NCBI RefSeq assembly: GCF_005222205.1
Contig: NZ_CP032347.1
Location: 496,001-560,000, forward strand
From: Azospirillum brasilense
Lineage (GTDB): Bacteria; Pseudomonadota; Alphaproteobacteria; Azospirillales; Azospirillaceae
Reading direction: 5' to 3'
DNA length: 64,000 nucleotides
Part shown: positions 18,401 to 24,552 of the stretch, in pieces
How the letters are laid out: each line of letters starts with the position of its first letter
Numbering within the stretch: position 1 is the first letter of the stretch
Made by a program: the position numbers and the translations under genes
The notes under the pieces: generated by a model
Told to the model about the DNA's origin: nothing
Seen by the model: only the letters and a program-made list of their open reading frames with translations
Databases searched by the model: none

Positions 18401-19585
18401 GGCCGAGGTGGCGCTCTGCGTGCCGCCCTTGCCGTCGTTGGCCGTCACCACCACGCGCAGGTACTTGTGGGCGTCCGACGTGGTCAGCGTGTAGCTGGAG
18501 CCCGTCGCCCCGCTGATCGACGCGCCGTTCGTGCCGTTGCTGTCATCGGCCCGGTACCACTGATAGGTGAAGCTCCGGTTGTCGCCGTCCGCATCGCTCC
18601 AGGTGCCGTCCGTCGTGCTCAGCGCGTTGCCCACCGTCGCTGTGCCGCTCACGCTCGGCACCGCGCTGTTCACCGGCAGGCTGTTGGTGATCGCCGTGTA
18701 AGCGGAGTAAGCGGTCGTCGTGTTGGAGTTGCCGTCGTTGGCGATCACCGCCACGCGCAGGTACTTGTGGGCATCGGACGTCGTCAGCGTGTAGTTGGCG
18801 CTCGTCGCCCCGGCGATCGAGGCGGCGTTGGTGCCGTTGCTGTCGTCGGCCCGGTACCACTGGTAGCTGTAGCTCAGAGCGTCGCCGTCGGGATCGCTCC
18901 AGGTCCCGGTCGCCCCGCTCAAGGCGTTGCCAATCGTCGCCGTCCCCGACACCGTCGGGACCGCGCTGTTCACCGGAGCGCCGTTGCCCGCCGCCACGAC
19001 CTGCGACGAATAAGCCGAGCTCGCCGTCTGCGTGCCGCCCTTGCCGTCGTTGGCCGTCACCACAACGCGCAGATACTTGTTTAGGTCACCGGCCGCCAGC
19101 GTGTAGCTGGAACTGGTCGCGCCGCTGATCGAGGCGGCGTTCGTGCCGTTGCTGTCATCGGCCCGGTACCACTGGTAGGTGAAGGTCCGGTTGTCGCCGT
19201 CCGCATCGCTCCAGGTGCCGTCCGTCGTGCTCAGCGCGTTGCCCACCGTCGCCGTGCCGCTCACGCTGGGCACCGCACTGTTCACCGGCAGGCTGTTGGC
19301 AATCGCCGTGTAAGTGGAGTAAGCGGTCGTCGTGTTGGAGTTGCCGTCGTTGGCGATCACCGCCACGCGCAGGTACTTGTGCGCATCGGACGTCGTCAGC
19401 GTGTAGTTGGCGCTCGTCGCTCCGGCGATCGAGGCGGCGTTGGTGCCGTTACTGTCGTCGGCCCGATACCACTGGTAGCTGTAGCTCAGAGCGTCGCCGT
19501 CGGGATCGCTCCAGGTCCCGGTCGCCCCGCTCAAGGCGTTGCCAACCGTCGCCGTCCCCGTCACCGTTGGAACCACGCTGTTCAC
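9434..19585 (-). CDS. Giant repetitive adhesin, C-terminal part (separated by a frameshift)
   Basis: An uninterrupted frame of about 3,380 codons that continues the protein encoded at 19582-21978 after a one-base shift. It contains 20 tandem ~100-aa Ig/cadherin-like repeats (core TYQWYRADDSNGTN then YTLTTSDAHKYLRVVVTAND), encoded at about 13561-19584. Two longer cadherin-like domains, about six bacterial Ig-like domains, a glycine-rich stretch (GGLGSGG repeats), a Gly/Pro-rich linker and a short helical tail (FSRQVAQIHGAADAQAEALL) follow. No RTX GGxGxD nonapeptides were seen. The formal GTG start at 19585 sits inside a repeat and has no ribosome binding site, so it is not a genuine start. The product should be an extracellular adhesin or biofilm protein. 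Confidence 0.85.
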   Translation of the reverse strand: MNSVVPTVTGTATVGNALSGATGTWSDPDGDALSYSYQWYRADDSNGTNAASIAGATSANYTLTTSDAHKYLRVAVIANDGNSNTTTAYSTYTAIANSLPVNSAVPSVSGTATVGNALSTTDGTWSDADGDNRTFTYQWYRADDSNGTNAASISGATSSSYTLAAGDLNKYLRVVVTANDGKGGTQTASSAYSSQVVAAGNGAPVNSAVPTVSGTATIGNALSGATGTWSDPDGDALSYSYQWYRADDSNGTNAASIAGATSANYTLTTSDAHKYLRVAVIANDGNSNTTTAYSAYTAITNSLPVNSAVPSVSGTATVGNALSTTDGTWSDADGDNRSFTYQWYRADDSNGTNGASISGATGSSYTLTTSDAHKYLRVVVTANDGKGGTQSATSAYTAIANSLPVNSAVPSVSGTATVGNALSTTDGTWSDADGDNRTFTYQWYRADDTNGTNAASISGATSSSYTLAAGDLNKYLRVVVTANDGKGGTQTASSTYSSQVVAAGNGAPVNSAVPTVSGTATVGNALSGATGTWSDPDGDALSYSYQWYRADDSNGTNAASIAGATSANYTMTTSDAHKYLRVAVIANDGNSNTTTAYSTYTAIANSLPVNSAVPTVTGTATVGNALSTTDGTWSDADGDNRNFTYQWYRADDSNGTNGASISGATGSSYTLTASDAHKYLRVVVTANDGKGGTQSATSAYTAIANSLPVNSAVPTVSGTATVGNALSTTDGTWSDADGDNRSFTYQWYRADDSNGTNGASISGATGSSYTLTASDAHKYLRVVVTANDGKGGTQSATSAYTAIANSLPVNSAVPTVSGTATVGNALSTTDGTWSDADGDNRSFTYQWYRADDSNGTNGASISGATGSSYTLTTSDAHKYLRVVVTANDGKGGTQSATSAYTAIANSLPVNSAVPSVSGTATVGNALSTTDGTWSDADGDNRTFTYQWYRADDSNGTNGASISGATGSSYTLTTSDAHKYLRVVVTANDGKGGTQSATSAYTAIANSLPVNSAVPTVSGTATVGNALSTTDGTWSDADGDNRSFTYQWYRADDSNGTNGASISGATGSSYTLTASDAHKYLRVVVTANDGKGGTQSATSAYTAIANSLPVNSAVPTVSGTATVGNALSTTDGTWSDADGDNRSFTYQWYRADDSNGTNGASISGATGSSYTLTASDAHKYLRVVVTANDGKGGTQSATSAYTAIANSLPVNSAVPSVSGTATVGNALSTTDGTWSDADGDNRTFTYQWYRADDSNGTNGASISGATGSSYTLTTSDAHKYLRVVVTANDGKGGTQSATSAYTAIANSLPVNSAVPTVSGTATVGNALSTTDGTWSDADGDNRSFTYQWYRADDSNGTNGASISGATGSSYTLTASDAHKYLRVVVTANDGKGGTQSATSAYTAIANSLPVNSAVPSVSGTATVGNALSTTDGTWSDADGDNRSFTYQWYRADDSNGTNGASISGATGSSYTLTTSDAHKYLRVVVTANDGKGGTQSATSAYTAIANSLPVNSAVPSVSGTATVGNALSTTDGTWSDADGDNRTFTYQWYRADDSNGTNGASISGATGSSYTLTTSDAHKYLRVVVTANDGKGGTQSATSAYTAIANSLPVNSAVPTVSGTATVGNALSTTDGTWSDADGDNRSFTYQWYRADDSNGTNGASISGATGSSYTLTTSDAHKYLRVVVTANDGKGGTQSATSAYTAIANSLPVNSAVPSVSGTATVGNALSTTDGTWSDADGDNRTFTYQWYRADDSNGTNGASISGATGSSYTLTTSDAHKYLRVVVTANDGKGGTQSATSAYTAIANSLPVNSAVPTVSGTATVGNALSTTDGTWSDADGDNRSFTYQWYRADDSNGTNGASISGATGSSYTLTASDAHKYLRVVVTANDGKGGTQSATSAYTAIANSLPVNSAVPSVSGTATVGNALSTTDGTWSDADGDNRSFTYQWYRADDSNGTNGASISGATGSSYTLTTSDAHKYLRVVVTANDGKGGTQSATSAYTAILNSAPVLSTDARSLTAIQEDATGHNGDTVAAILASAGTATDVDGNALGIAITAIDTSNGVWQYKTGGGAWTTISGVSGSSALLLASTDRVRFVPNADYNGSVANGITFKAWDQTSGTAGTTVGNDTTANGGLGAGGQFSAASATAGLAVTAVNDAPVLTDTILTLPSVAQAAGAPNGAVGVAVSSLVTLGGNVSDVDSGALTGIALVNVDTSEGGTWFYSTDGGTSWTAVGTVNDSGSALLLRTTDRLYYQPTGANAGILGAAITFRAWDQTSGAAGTKVATTGGGGISAFSAATDTASLSITPAVLGSTVTLEPGSDTGNSNTDNITKASSVTFNGSGANANASTTVRLYANGSLVATTTANASGAYSFANVDVSGFTGAVDFTVRQVIAGMESADSAVRTVTFDRTAPTVAITTVTGDNVLNAAESAVPQTVSGTATGVEDGQTVTVRLNGKTYSTTVTNSAWSLTIPSADLQALTDGGTYTVTADLADVAGNAAVQATRSVSVDRTPPTLAIATVAGDNVLNAADSAVGQTVAGVTNGVEDGRTVTVTLNGKTYTTTVTNNRWSLTVPSSDLLALTDGTNYTVAASLTDAAGNPTQATRSVSVDRTPPSVVSVTPPPAGTYLPGETVSFFVQLSEASIINGGAPVLELAVGSEIRNAVYNAAGSTGTLLRFDYVVPVGDRAPQGIAVLGLALNGSIVTDAAQGPLVTALKGVGDTSQVRVDTPIPAKPVGTALSGLSDSGVSATDQLTNVTRPTLSGTAEANATVTVMVDGKAVGTTVADENGFWVHRLQTALTDGTHSITTTATNRFGIVSDPSDALAVVVDTAVPVAPAPSVTSATVAGATAGERISGIATPSLAGTTEAGSTVNVLVDGKAVGTAVADANGAWTFQFTAALADGTHSVQVRATDRAGNVSSLSAVTTLTIDTTPPAAPTVTLNTTAGSTPVVQGTAEPNSLVSVVINGQAVGTARASATGSWQLALASDLSVGSYVISAKASDAVGNTGNAGTTTYSVAPPPPPPVVVVAASTGNTTTAASSSNSVVATAGTGTTQTTGPTLGTAPTLPGLQTSSDAGRVITSSSIGSGSGSGNGNSSTDAGRSITIGNIGNSTSSDAGRSITISAMGGAPSGGGTASSSNAVLGGGTGGSSNSGLSGVVSGGGGLGSGGLGGGGLGGGGLGSGGLGGGSGLGGSGLGGTASGGIGAGAGSGGAPAGGGPGAGLGVGGSPTGGPAAGGPATGTATGNGGTPGGSAAPGGPGAATGGFGGAPGNRPGGQTGPGSTIESAPANRPAGPGGPQGRPQGQGQPPAGDAPPAGGDPGTAPAAPDGSGQAPGPRADLDGTLPVRPAFSRQVAQIHGAADAQAEALLAALTAHVPPGSRAA
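13561..19584. repeat. Twenty tandem 300/312-bp repeats within the adhesin gene
   Basis: Unit length is exactly 300 bases, except for two 312-base variants (about 18061-18372 and 18973-19284). The 14 units between 13561 and 17760 are nearly identical. By my reading the 600-base block 13861-14460 recurs unchanged at 15361-15960 and 16261-16860, which points to recent block duplication or gene conversion. Units near the N-terminal side (17761-19584) are more diverged and alternate between three subtypes. Confidence 0.93.
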
Positions 19586-21978
19586 CGGCGCCCCGTTGGA
19601 GGGGGTGCCCCCCCAAGGGTGATGGAACTGGTCCGCGCGGTGCTGGTCGTTTCACCGTCGTTGACAGTGATCGTCGCGGTGCGGGTGCCCGCCGTGGCGC
19701 TGCCGGCGGTGTTCTTGTACTGGATGAGTTGGATCACCGCCTGATAACCCGCCACGCTGGCGGCGCCCCGCAGGGTGATCGTGGACGAGTCGTTGCCGGT
19801 GACGCTGATGCCGTAGGTCTTGGCCGTCGCCACGGAGGCCGCCAGCATGCTCAGCACTTCCGCCGCGCCATCCGACGTGCCGGACAGGGTGATGGTGGCG
19901 CCGAGCAGGCGGGTGTCGCTGTCCGTCTGGCTCAGGACGGCGTTGGGAGCGATCAGCACGCCGGACGCTGGGGTGGAGGTGCTGACGGACTCCCCGGTGC
20001 CGGCACCCGCCCCGTTCAGGTCGACCGACGGTTCGCCCACGTTCCAATGCACTTCGTAGGCGCCGAGGTCGAGCGCACCGTCACGGATGCGGTCGATGCC
20101 GCGGATGTCGTAGCTGCCGCCGTAGCGGTTCGCGTTGCTGCTGTCGCCGGCGTTGATGAAGGTCGTCGCGGTCGAGGCCGGACGATAGTCGCGCAGGCTC
20201 TTCGTGGCGTTGGTGGAGTCGACGAAGATCGCGTTGCCGGTAATGGCGCCCTGGTAATTGTTGCCTGCGTTCAGGGTGATGTTAGCGCTGTTGTAAATGA
20301 TGGCGTTCGGATCGGCAAAACTCGTTCCGGCAAGATTGCCGGAGTTCCCCGCAATGATCGTGTTGTAAACGTTCACAGTCGCCGATGCACCGGAATAGGT
20401 GCCGATGCCTGCCGTCTTGACACCGACAGCGCCGGCATCATTGTTGATGTAGCTGTTATTGACAATGGTGACGTTGCGTATGTTTACCGTATAGGCCGCC
20501 GTGTTGTGTGTTTGCGCAATAATGGAGCCAGGGTAGAGAGCCGAATTCGAGCCCATGTTCATGACGTAGCTGTTGTCTGCGAACAGACTGTTCTCGATCG
20601 TCAGCGTGTCGTTCACCTGCGCTCGAACGACCGCGAAGCCCGCCGTACCGCTCACCACACCTGTGTTATCGCGAAAAACCGAGTTCTTGACCGTCAGGGA
20701 TGTGGACACGCTGGTCGTGACGATGGCGTTGTTCAGGTTGTTCCTGAAGGTCACGCCATCCACTTCGAGCGACCCGCTCTGCAACGTCAGCGCGCCCTGC
20801 AGGGCGGATGCCGAATAAAAGCGCTCCATGATGACGTTCTTGACCGTCAGCGTCTTGCCGGACGCATTGAAGAGGATGCCCCGGTAGTCCGTCGTCGCGG
20901 GCACATTGCCGGTGTTGGCGCCGGAGATCGTGATGTCGGCGATGCCGTCGCCGTTCACGTCGCCGTTGATCGTGAAGCTCTGAGTCGACGCCGTTACGAT
21001 GTTGGTCGGTGTGGCACCGCTTAGAGAAACCGTGCCGGACGTCAGCGCCGAGCTGAATTCGATCACGTCCCCGGCGGCCGCGTTCACGATCGCGTGGTTC
21101 AACGATCCCGCCGCCGTTCCGGTCGCCGAGGTGACGACGACGGTTCCCAACCGGCCGCTGAAGGTTTCCATGGATGCGCGCGCGAAGGGAACCGCCGCCT
21201 CGATGGCCCCGCTTTGCACCTCCAGCGTCCAATTCTGGCCGGTGGCGTTGCCGGTCTCGTCGCTGGACACCGCCACGTCGGCCCCGGTGAGCCGATGGAC
21301 CGTCTGAACGAACTCCTGCCCCGCCTGTCCGGCGCCGACGTTGCAGGCGTAGAAAAGAAGGTCGCCGCCGGGCTTCAGCGCGGCGCCGATCGCCTGGAGA
21401 TCCTGCCCGCGGTTCGCCAGACCGTCCGCCCAATAGGCGCGGCCGGCGATGTAGAGATGGCCTTCGTTGCCGTGGCTGACGACCTGGACGGAATCCAGAC
21501 CGGACATCCCGGACAGCGCCTTCGCCATCTGGCCGAGCGCCTCCTGCTGCGGGTCGAGCAGGACGACCTTGGCGTCGGGCGCGATGTCCTTGAGCAGCGT
21601 CTGGTAGTCGGACACGCTGGTGTCGACGAACACAACCGACCGGGCCGGTCCCTGGAGCCCGGCGAGCCGCGCCGTCACCGCCGCCGGTTCGGTGAGCGGC
21701 GGAGCGGAGGCGGCCGGGGACGCCGCTGCGGCCGGGACGGTCGACTCCTTGATGGCCCAATCGACCAGCTTGTCGGCGTCGGCGGCCTTGGCGGCGCCCT
21801 TGTCGCCCGGCGCGGGCTGATCGGGTTGCTGGTGGACCTCGGCGGCCGTGATGGCGCCCGCCGCGTCGAACATGAAGCGCGGTTCGAGAGCCATCGCGAA
21901 CATCGATGAGGACGGCTTGTGCGTCCTGCCGGAACGCCCAGTCGCACCGTTGCCGTTCGAACCCCGCTTGCGCGTCAT
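19582..21978 (-). CDS. Giant adhesin, N-terminal part: LEPR-XLL signal, DUF4347, beta-helix
   Basis: 798 aa as read, ending at a TGA just after the frameshift. I chose the ATG at 21978 (MTRKRG, GGGAG upstream) over a GTG at 22071. The N-terminus carries the LEPR-XLL type motif ALEPRFMFDAA (residues 30-40), found at the start of very large exported repeat proteins. Residues 114-275 match DUF4347, with SHG at 168-170 and YACNVG at 210-215. Residues about 278-660 look like a right-handed parallel beta-helix, ending in a choice-of-anchor Q style motif (LDLGAYEVH). A further beta domain leads into the 100-aa repeats. It is the first gene of the operon containing the TolC, HlyD and M50 genes. Secretion through that apparatus is inferred. 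Confidence 0.85.
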   Translation of the reverse strand: MTRKRGSNGNGATGRSGRTHKPSSSMFAMALEPRFMFDAAGAITAAEVHQQPDQPAPGDKGAAKAADADKLVDWAIKESTVPAAAASPAASAPPLTEPAAVTARLAGLQGPARSVVFVDTSVSDYQTLLKDIAPDAKVVLLDPQQEALGQMAKALSGMSGLDSVQVVSHGNEGHLYIAGRAYWADGLANRGQDLQAIGAALKPGGDLLFYACNVGAGQAGQEFVQTVHRLTGADVAVSSDETGNATGQNWTLEVQSGAIEAAVPFARASMETFSGRLGTVVVTSATGTAAGSLNHAIVNAAAGDVIEFSSALTSGTVSLSGATPTNIVTASTQSFTINGDVNGDGIADITISGANTGNVPATTDYRGILFNASGKTLTVKNVIMERFYSASALQGALTLQSGSLEVDGVTFRNNLNNAIVTTSVSTSLTVKNSVFRDNTGVVSGTAGFAVVRAQVNDTLTIENSLFADNSYVMNMGSNSALYPGSIIAQTHNTAAYTVNIRNVTIVNNSYINNDAGAVGVKTAGIGTYSGASATVNVYNTIIAGNSGNLAGTSFADPNAIIYNSANITLNAGNNYQGAITGNAIFVDSTNATKSLRDYRPASTATTFINAGDSSNANRYGGSYDIRGIDRIRDGALDLGAYEVHWNVGEPSVDLNGAGAGTGESVSTSTPASGVLIAPNAVLSQTDSDTRLLGATITLSGTSDGAAEVLSMLAASVATAKTYGISVTGNDSSTITLRGAASVAGYQAVIQLIQYKNTAGSATAGTRTATITVNDGETTSTARTSSITLGGAPPPTGRR
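19598..19614. other. Probable frameshift site in a C7/G7 homopolymer of the adhesin gene
   Basis: The plus strand reads a G5 run (19601-19605) and a C7 run (19608-19614). In the coding strand, one extra G in the G7 run would join the two halves as ...SITLGGGTPSNGAPVNS..., which is exactly the repeat boundary found elsewhere (NGAPVNSAVP). With that base the span 9434-21978 gives 4,182 whole codons including the stop. The shift is therefore either a sequencing error, a null mutation or slipped-strand switching. Confidence 0.8.
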
Positions 21979-22395
21979 CGCCAGTCTCCCGCCATACGCA
22001 ACACCGCCCGACCCTAAGCCGAAAGCGGTCACCAAAAAGTGAATAGCGTTGGGAGCGTACCACCTTTTCACAGTCTTTGACAGAGCATCGGTCTATTCAG
22101 GCGACAAAGGAGGTGCCCAATTTGCATCGATTCGCTTCATCAAAGAGGACGGCGTGTCATAATTTGATGCATTTGCTTCTGCGAAGCGTTTTGTATTTCA
22201 TTGCTGAAACGAACGCATATGTTGGTATGCTTTTCACACCGTCATTTCGCTGTCGGCGAGCGAGCGTCGTGGCGAGGTCAAACATTTGCGTGCAAAACAC
22301 CACACACCGATGTCACAGGCCCGGCAAGCCATGACCGTGCCGAGACGCGATTCGGAGAGGGCGGGCCGCCCAGCGGTGTCATCAAGGATTCCGGC
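21979..22395. promoter_or_regulatory. AT-richer upstream region of the adhesin operon
   Basis: About 415 bases with no supported gene, noticeably richer in A and T than the flanks. It must contain the promoter and leader of the long minus-strand adhesin operon and lies beyond the 3' end of the GNAT gene. A short plus-strand open frame (22077-22334) shows no coding character or ribosome binding site. No specific operator could be recognised. Confidence 0.45.
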
Positions 22396-22965
22396 TCAGG
22401 ACGCTCCGCCCTGCTGCATCTGGGCTGGCAGGATCTGCGGCGGCAGGTGCTGAATTCCCGGATGGCCCGGCGGAAGCCAGATCAGCTCCAGGGACGGCGA
22501 CGTCTTCGCCAGGAGATCGAAACCCAGCCGGTGATAGAACCAGTGAACGCGCGTCTCCACCTCGGCCACCGACAAGGTGATCGGGATGCGCATTTGCGCC
22601 GCGGTCCCCTGGAAGCTGCGCAGAAGATCGGTGCCGATGCCCTTGCCGCGGGCCAGACGGTGGATTTCCACCTCCGACACACGCCAGTCGTAGCGGCCGA
22701 GATCCATGACGATCCGACCGACCGGCTGGCCCGTCTTCTCGACGACGAAATCCAGATGCTCCGGATAGCGGGATTCCTGCCCCATGCGCCGGGCGCTGTA
22801 CTGCTGTTCGTAGAGCGTCCGGATGAAGTCACGGTCATGGTGCGCCTTGGCCAGCCAGGGGCGCGCATCCATGAACAGACCCATGAGGAAATCCTCGTCC
22901 GATGGCCGGGGAAACCGCACCGTCAAGCCGCCGAGCAGCGGCAGCGACCCATTCAAAACAGCCAT
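22396..22965 (-). CDS. GNAT-family N-acetyltransferase
   Basis: This 189-aa cytosolic protein has the GNAT fold: a beta4 strand (VSEVEIHRLARGKGIGTDLL) carrying an acetyl-CoA-binding loop of the R-G-K-G-I-G type, preceded by a strand with GRIVMD and followed by a conserved helix and the FYHRLGFDLL C-terminal motif. The substrate cannot be predicted. The ATG at 22965 is preceded by GGAAGG at good spacing; an in-frame GTG at 22989 is less likely. The gene lies alone, in the same direction as the adhesin operon but with a long gap, so it is probably a separate unit. Confidence 0.85.
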   Translation of the reverse strand: MAVLNGSLPLLGGLTVRFPRPSDEDFLMGLFMDARPWLAKAHHDRDFIRTLYEQQYSARRMGQESRYPEHLDFVVEKTGQPVGRIVMDLGRYDWRVSEVEIHRLARGKGIGTDLLRSFQGTAAQMRIPITLSVAEVETRVHWFYHRLGFDLLAKTSPSLELIWLPPGHPGIQHLPPQILPAQMQQGGAS

Positions 22966-22989
22966 CGGCCACACCCCTTCCGGTAGCAC

Positions 22990-23372
22990 AAGCGTGCGCC
23001 CTCAATAACCGAGGATGCGGACCCGACGCAAGAATCGCCGTCGCGGACATCGCGCGAGTCGTCCGCTTCGGCTTCGGCCCGGTGCGGAGCAGCCATGGCC
23101 GGAACCGGGTCACCCCCCCGGCGAGCCGCCCTATGCGCCCCTGCCGCTCCGGCTGCCGTCGTCAGTAAACATACGCAAATATGCAACCGAAGGGTCATTC
23201 CGCAACGATAACAATCAAAAAAAGTAACTTTTTGTATCGTCTGTTGCCCAGGCTCTAGCCGGTCAGGAGAATATATCGGTATGCTTTCTATCACATTCGG
23301 CGGCATGGCGCGTCCTTAAGGGATGCTGGCCATAGGCCGCCGCAACCGGTTTCATAAACAGGAGGTGTCGTC
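22990..23372. promoter_or_regulatory. Divergent promoter region upstream of the tail-collar genes
   Basis: About 380 bases without a gene. The half nearest the collar gene is A/T-rich and contains a perfect 7-bp dyad (AAAAAGT-A-ACTTTTT, 23219-23233), flanked by ACGATA at 23205 and TATCGT at 23235. A strong GGAGG ribosome binding site precedes the ATG at 23373. The dyad could be an operator or part of a promoter; no regulator is identified. Confidence 0.4.
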
Positions 23373-24044
23373 ATGGAAGTTTACCTCGGCCTGATTTTCC
23401 CGTTCACCGGCGCCTACGCCCCCCAGTACACCGCCCAGTGCCTGGGCCAGCAGATGCAGGTCAGCCAGAATCAGGCCCTGTTCGCGGTCACCGGCGCGAT
23501 GTACGGCGGCAACGGCACGACCAACTTCAACCTGCCGGACCTGCGCGGCCGCGTGATGGTCGGTTCGGGCACCAGCCCCTACCTCAACAACCTGACGCTC
23601 AACCCGGGGAACTTCGGCGGCGTCGCGAACAACACGCTCACCCTGCAGAATCTGCCGGCGCACACCCACGCCGCCACCTTCACGCCATCCGGCAGCAGCA
23701 CCAACGCGACCGTTTCCGCCGCCGCGGCCATCCCCGTGAGCACCGTCGTCGGCGCCAGCAGCACCCCGGTGGGCGGCAACAACTATCTCGGCGCGTTCCA
23801 GCTCGGCGATCCCGGCGGCGTTGGCGTCACCATGGACGGCCCCTACAGCTCCGGCACCGCGCCGAGCGGCTCGGCGCTGGTCGGTTCGGCCTCCGGCACC
23901 GTCACGCTGGGCGGACTGACGGGCACGGTCAGCATTGCGGCAGGCGGCGGCGTCACCAACCCGTCTCCGGTGAACAACATGCAGCCCTATCTCGCGCTGA
24001 CCATGCTGATCGTCACCAGCGGCATCTTCCCGATGCGCGACTGA
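23373..24044 (+). CDS. Phage tail-collar-domain protein (microcystin-dependent/Mdp type)
   Basis: This 223-aa protein has the tail-collar module: N-terminal IFPFTGAYAPQYTAQCLGQ, then NQALFAVTGAMYGG, the hallmark NFNLPDLRGRVMVGSG (residues about 50-65), LPAHTHAATF, a Ser/Thr/Ala/Gly-rich variable stretch, and the end NNMQPYLALTMLIVTSG. The family occurs in phage short tail fibres and in bacterial chromosomal mdp-type clusters. There is no signal peptide. The ATG has an AGGAGG site 7 bases upstream. It is the first of three consecutive genes with a DUF6916 protein between two collar proteins, a recurrent arrangement whose function is unclear. Confidence 0.88.
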   Translation: MEVYLGLIFPFTGAYAPQYTAQCLGQQMQVSQNQALFAVTGAMYGGNGTTNFNLPDLRGRVMVGSGTSPYLNNLTLNPGNFGGVANNTLTLQNLPAHTHAATFTPSGSSTNATVSAAAAIPVSTVVGASSTPVGGNNYLGAFQLGDPGGVGVTMDGPYSSGTAPSGSALVGSASGTVTLGGLTGTVSIAAGGGVTNPSPVNNMQPYLALTMLIVTSGIFPMRD

Positions 24045-24154
24045 TCCGGGGACACCCCCCGATCGTCGAACACCGGATGGACGGATGCTGCGCGTTGGCT
24101 ATGCATGCCCGGAACGCCAGCCGTACTTTCAGAACTTGAGCCCGGACTTTTGAG

Positions 24155-24475
24155 ATGACCATCGACATCGCCACCATCTCCCACGAGATGTTCGCCCCGC
24201 ATCTCGGCCAGACGTTCCGTTTCGTGGCCCCGGAGGACGGGTCCGTGATCACGGATGTCGAGCTGACGAAGCTGACGGCACGTCCGGAATGCACGCCGCG
24301 CTGGGCGAAGCGCACGTCCTTTTCGGCTCTGTTCGAAACCTACGGCCCCAGCCAGCTGTGGAACGGCTATTTCCAGATCGACCATCCGACGATGGGATTG
24401 CTGGGCCCCTTCTACATCGTGCGGGTCATTCCGCGCGATCCCGAGCGGGGCTGCTTCGAGCTGATCCTGAACTGA
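24155..24475 (+). CDS. DUF6916-like small protein between two tail-collar genes
   Basis: A 106-aa soluble protein (MTIDIATISHEMFAPHLGQT, later TSFSALFETYGPSQLWNGYF and LGPFYIVRVIPRDPERGCFE). Its all-beta appearance and its position match the DUF6916 proteins that accompany Mdp-type collar genes. No signal peptide or membrane segment is present. It follows the first collar gene by 110 bases and precedes the second by 77, all on one strand, so a joint operon is likely. Biochemical function is unknown; a structural or assembly partner of the collar proteins is a guess. Confidence 0.7.
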   Translation: MTIDIATISHEMFAPHLGQTFRFVAPEDGSVITDVELTKLTARPECTPRWAKRTSFSALFETYGPSQLWNGYFQIDHPTMGLLGPFYIVRVIPRDPERGCFELILN

Positions 24476-24552
24476 GCCCCAGCCGTCCGACGCCATCGCC
24501 AAGCACCGCGCACCGTCCGCCCCAGCGCATCGATTCCACCGGAGATTTCGCC

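Noticed and set aside
22077..22334. A possible 85-residue gene upstream of the adhesin
   Set aside because: There is no ribosome binding site, no hydrophobic or domain pattern, and the A/T-rich composition fits a control region.
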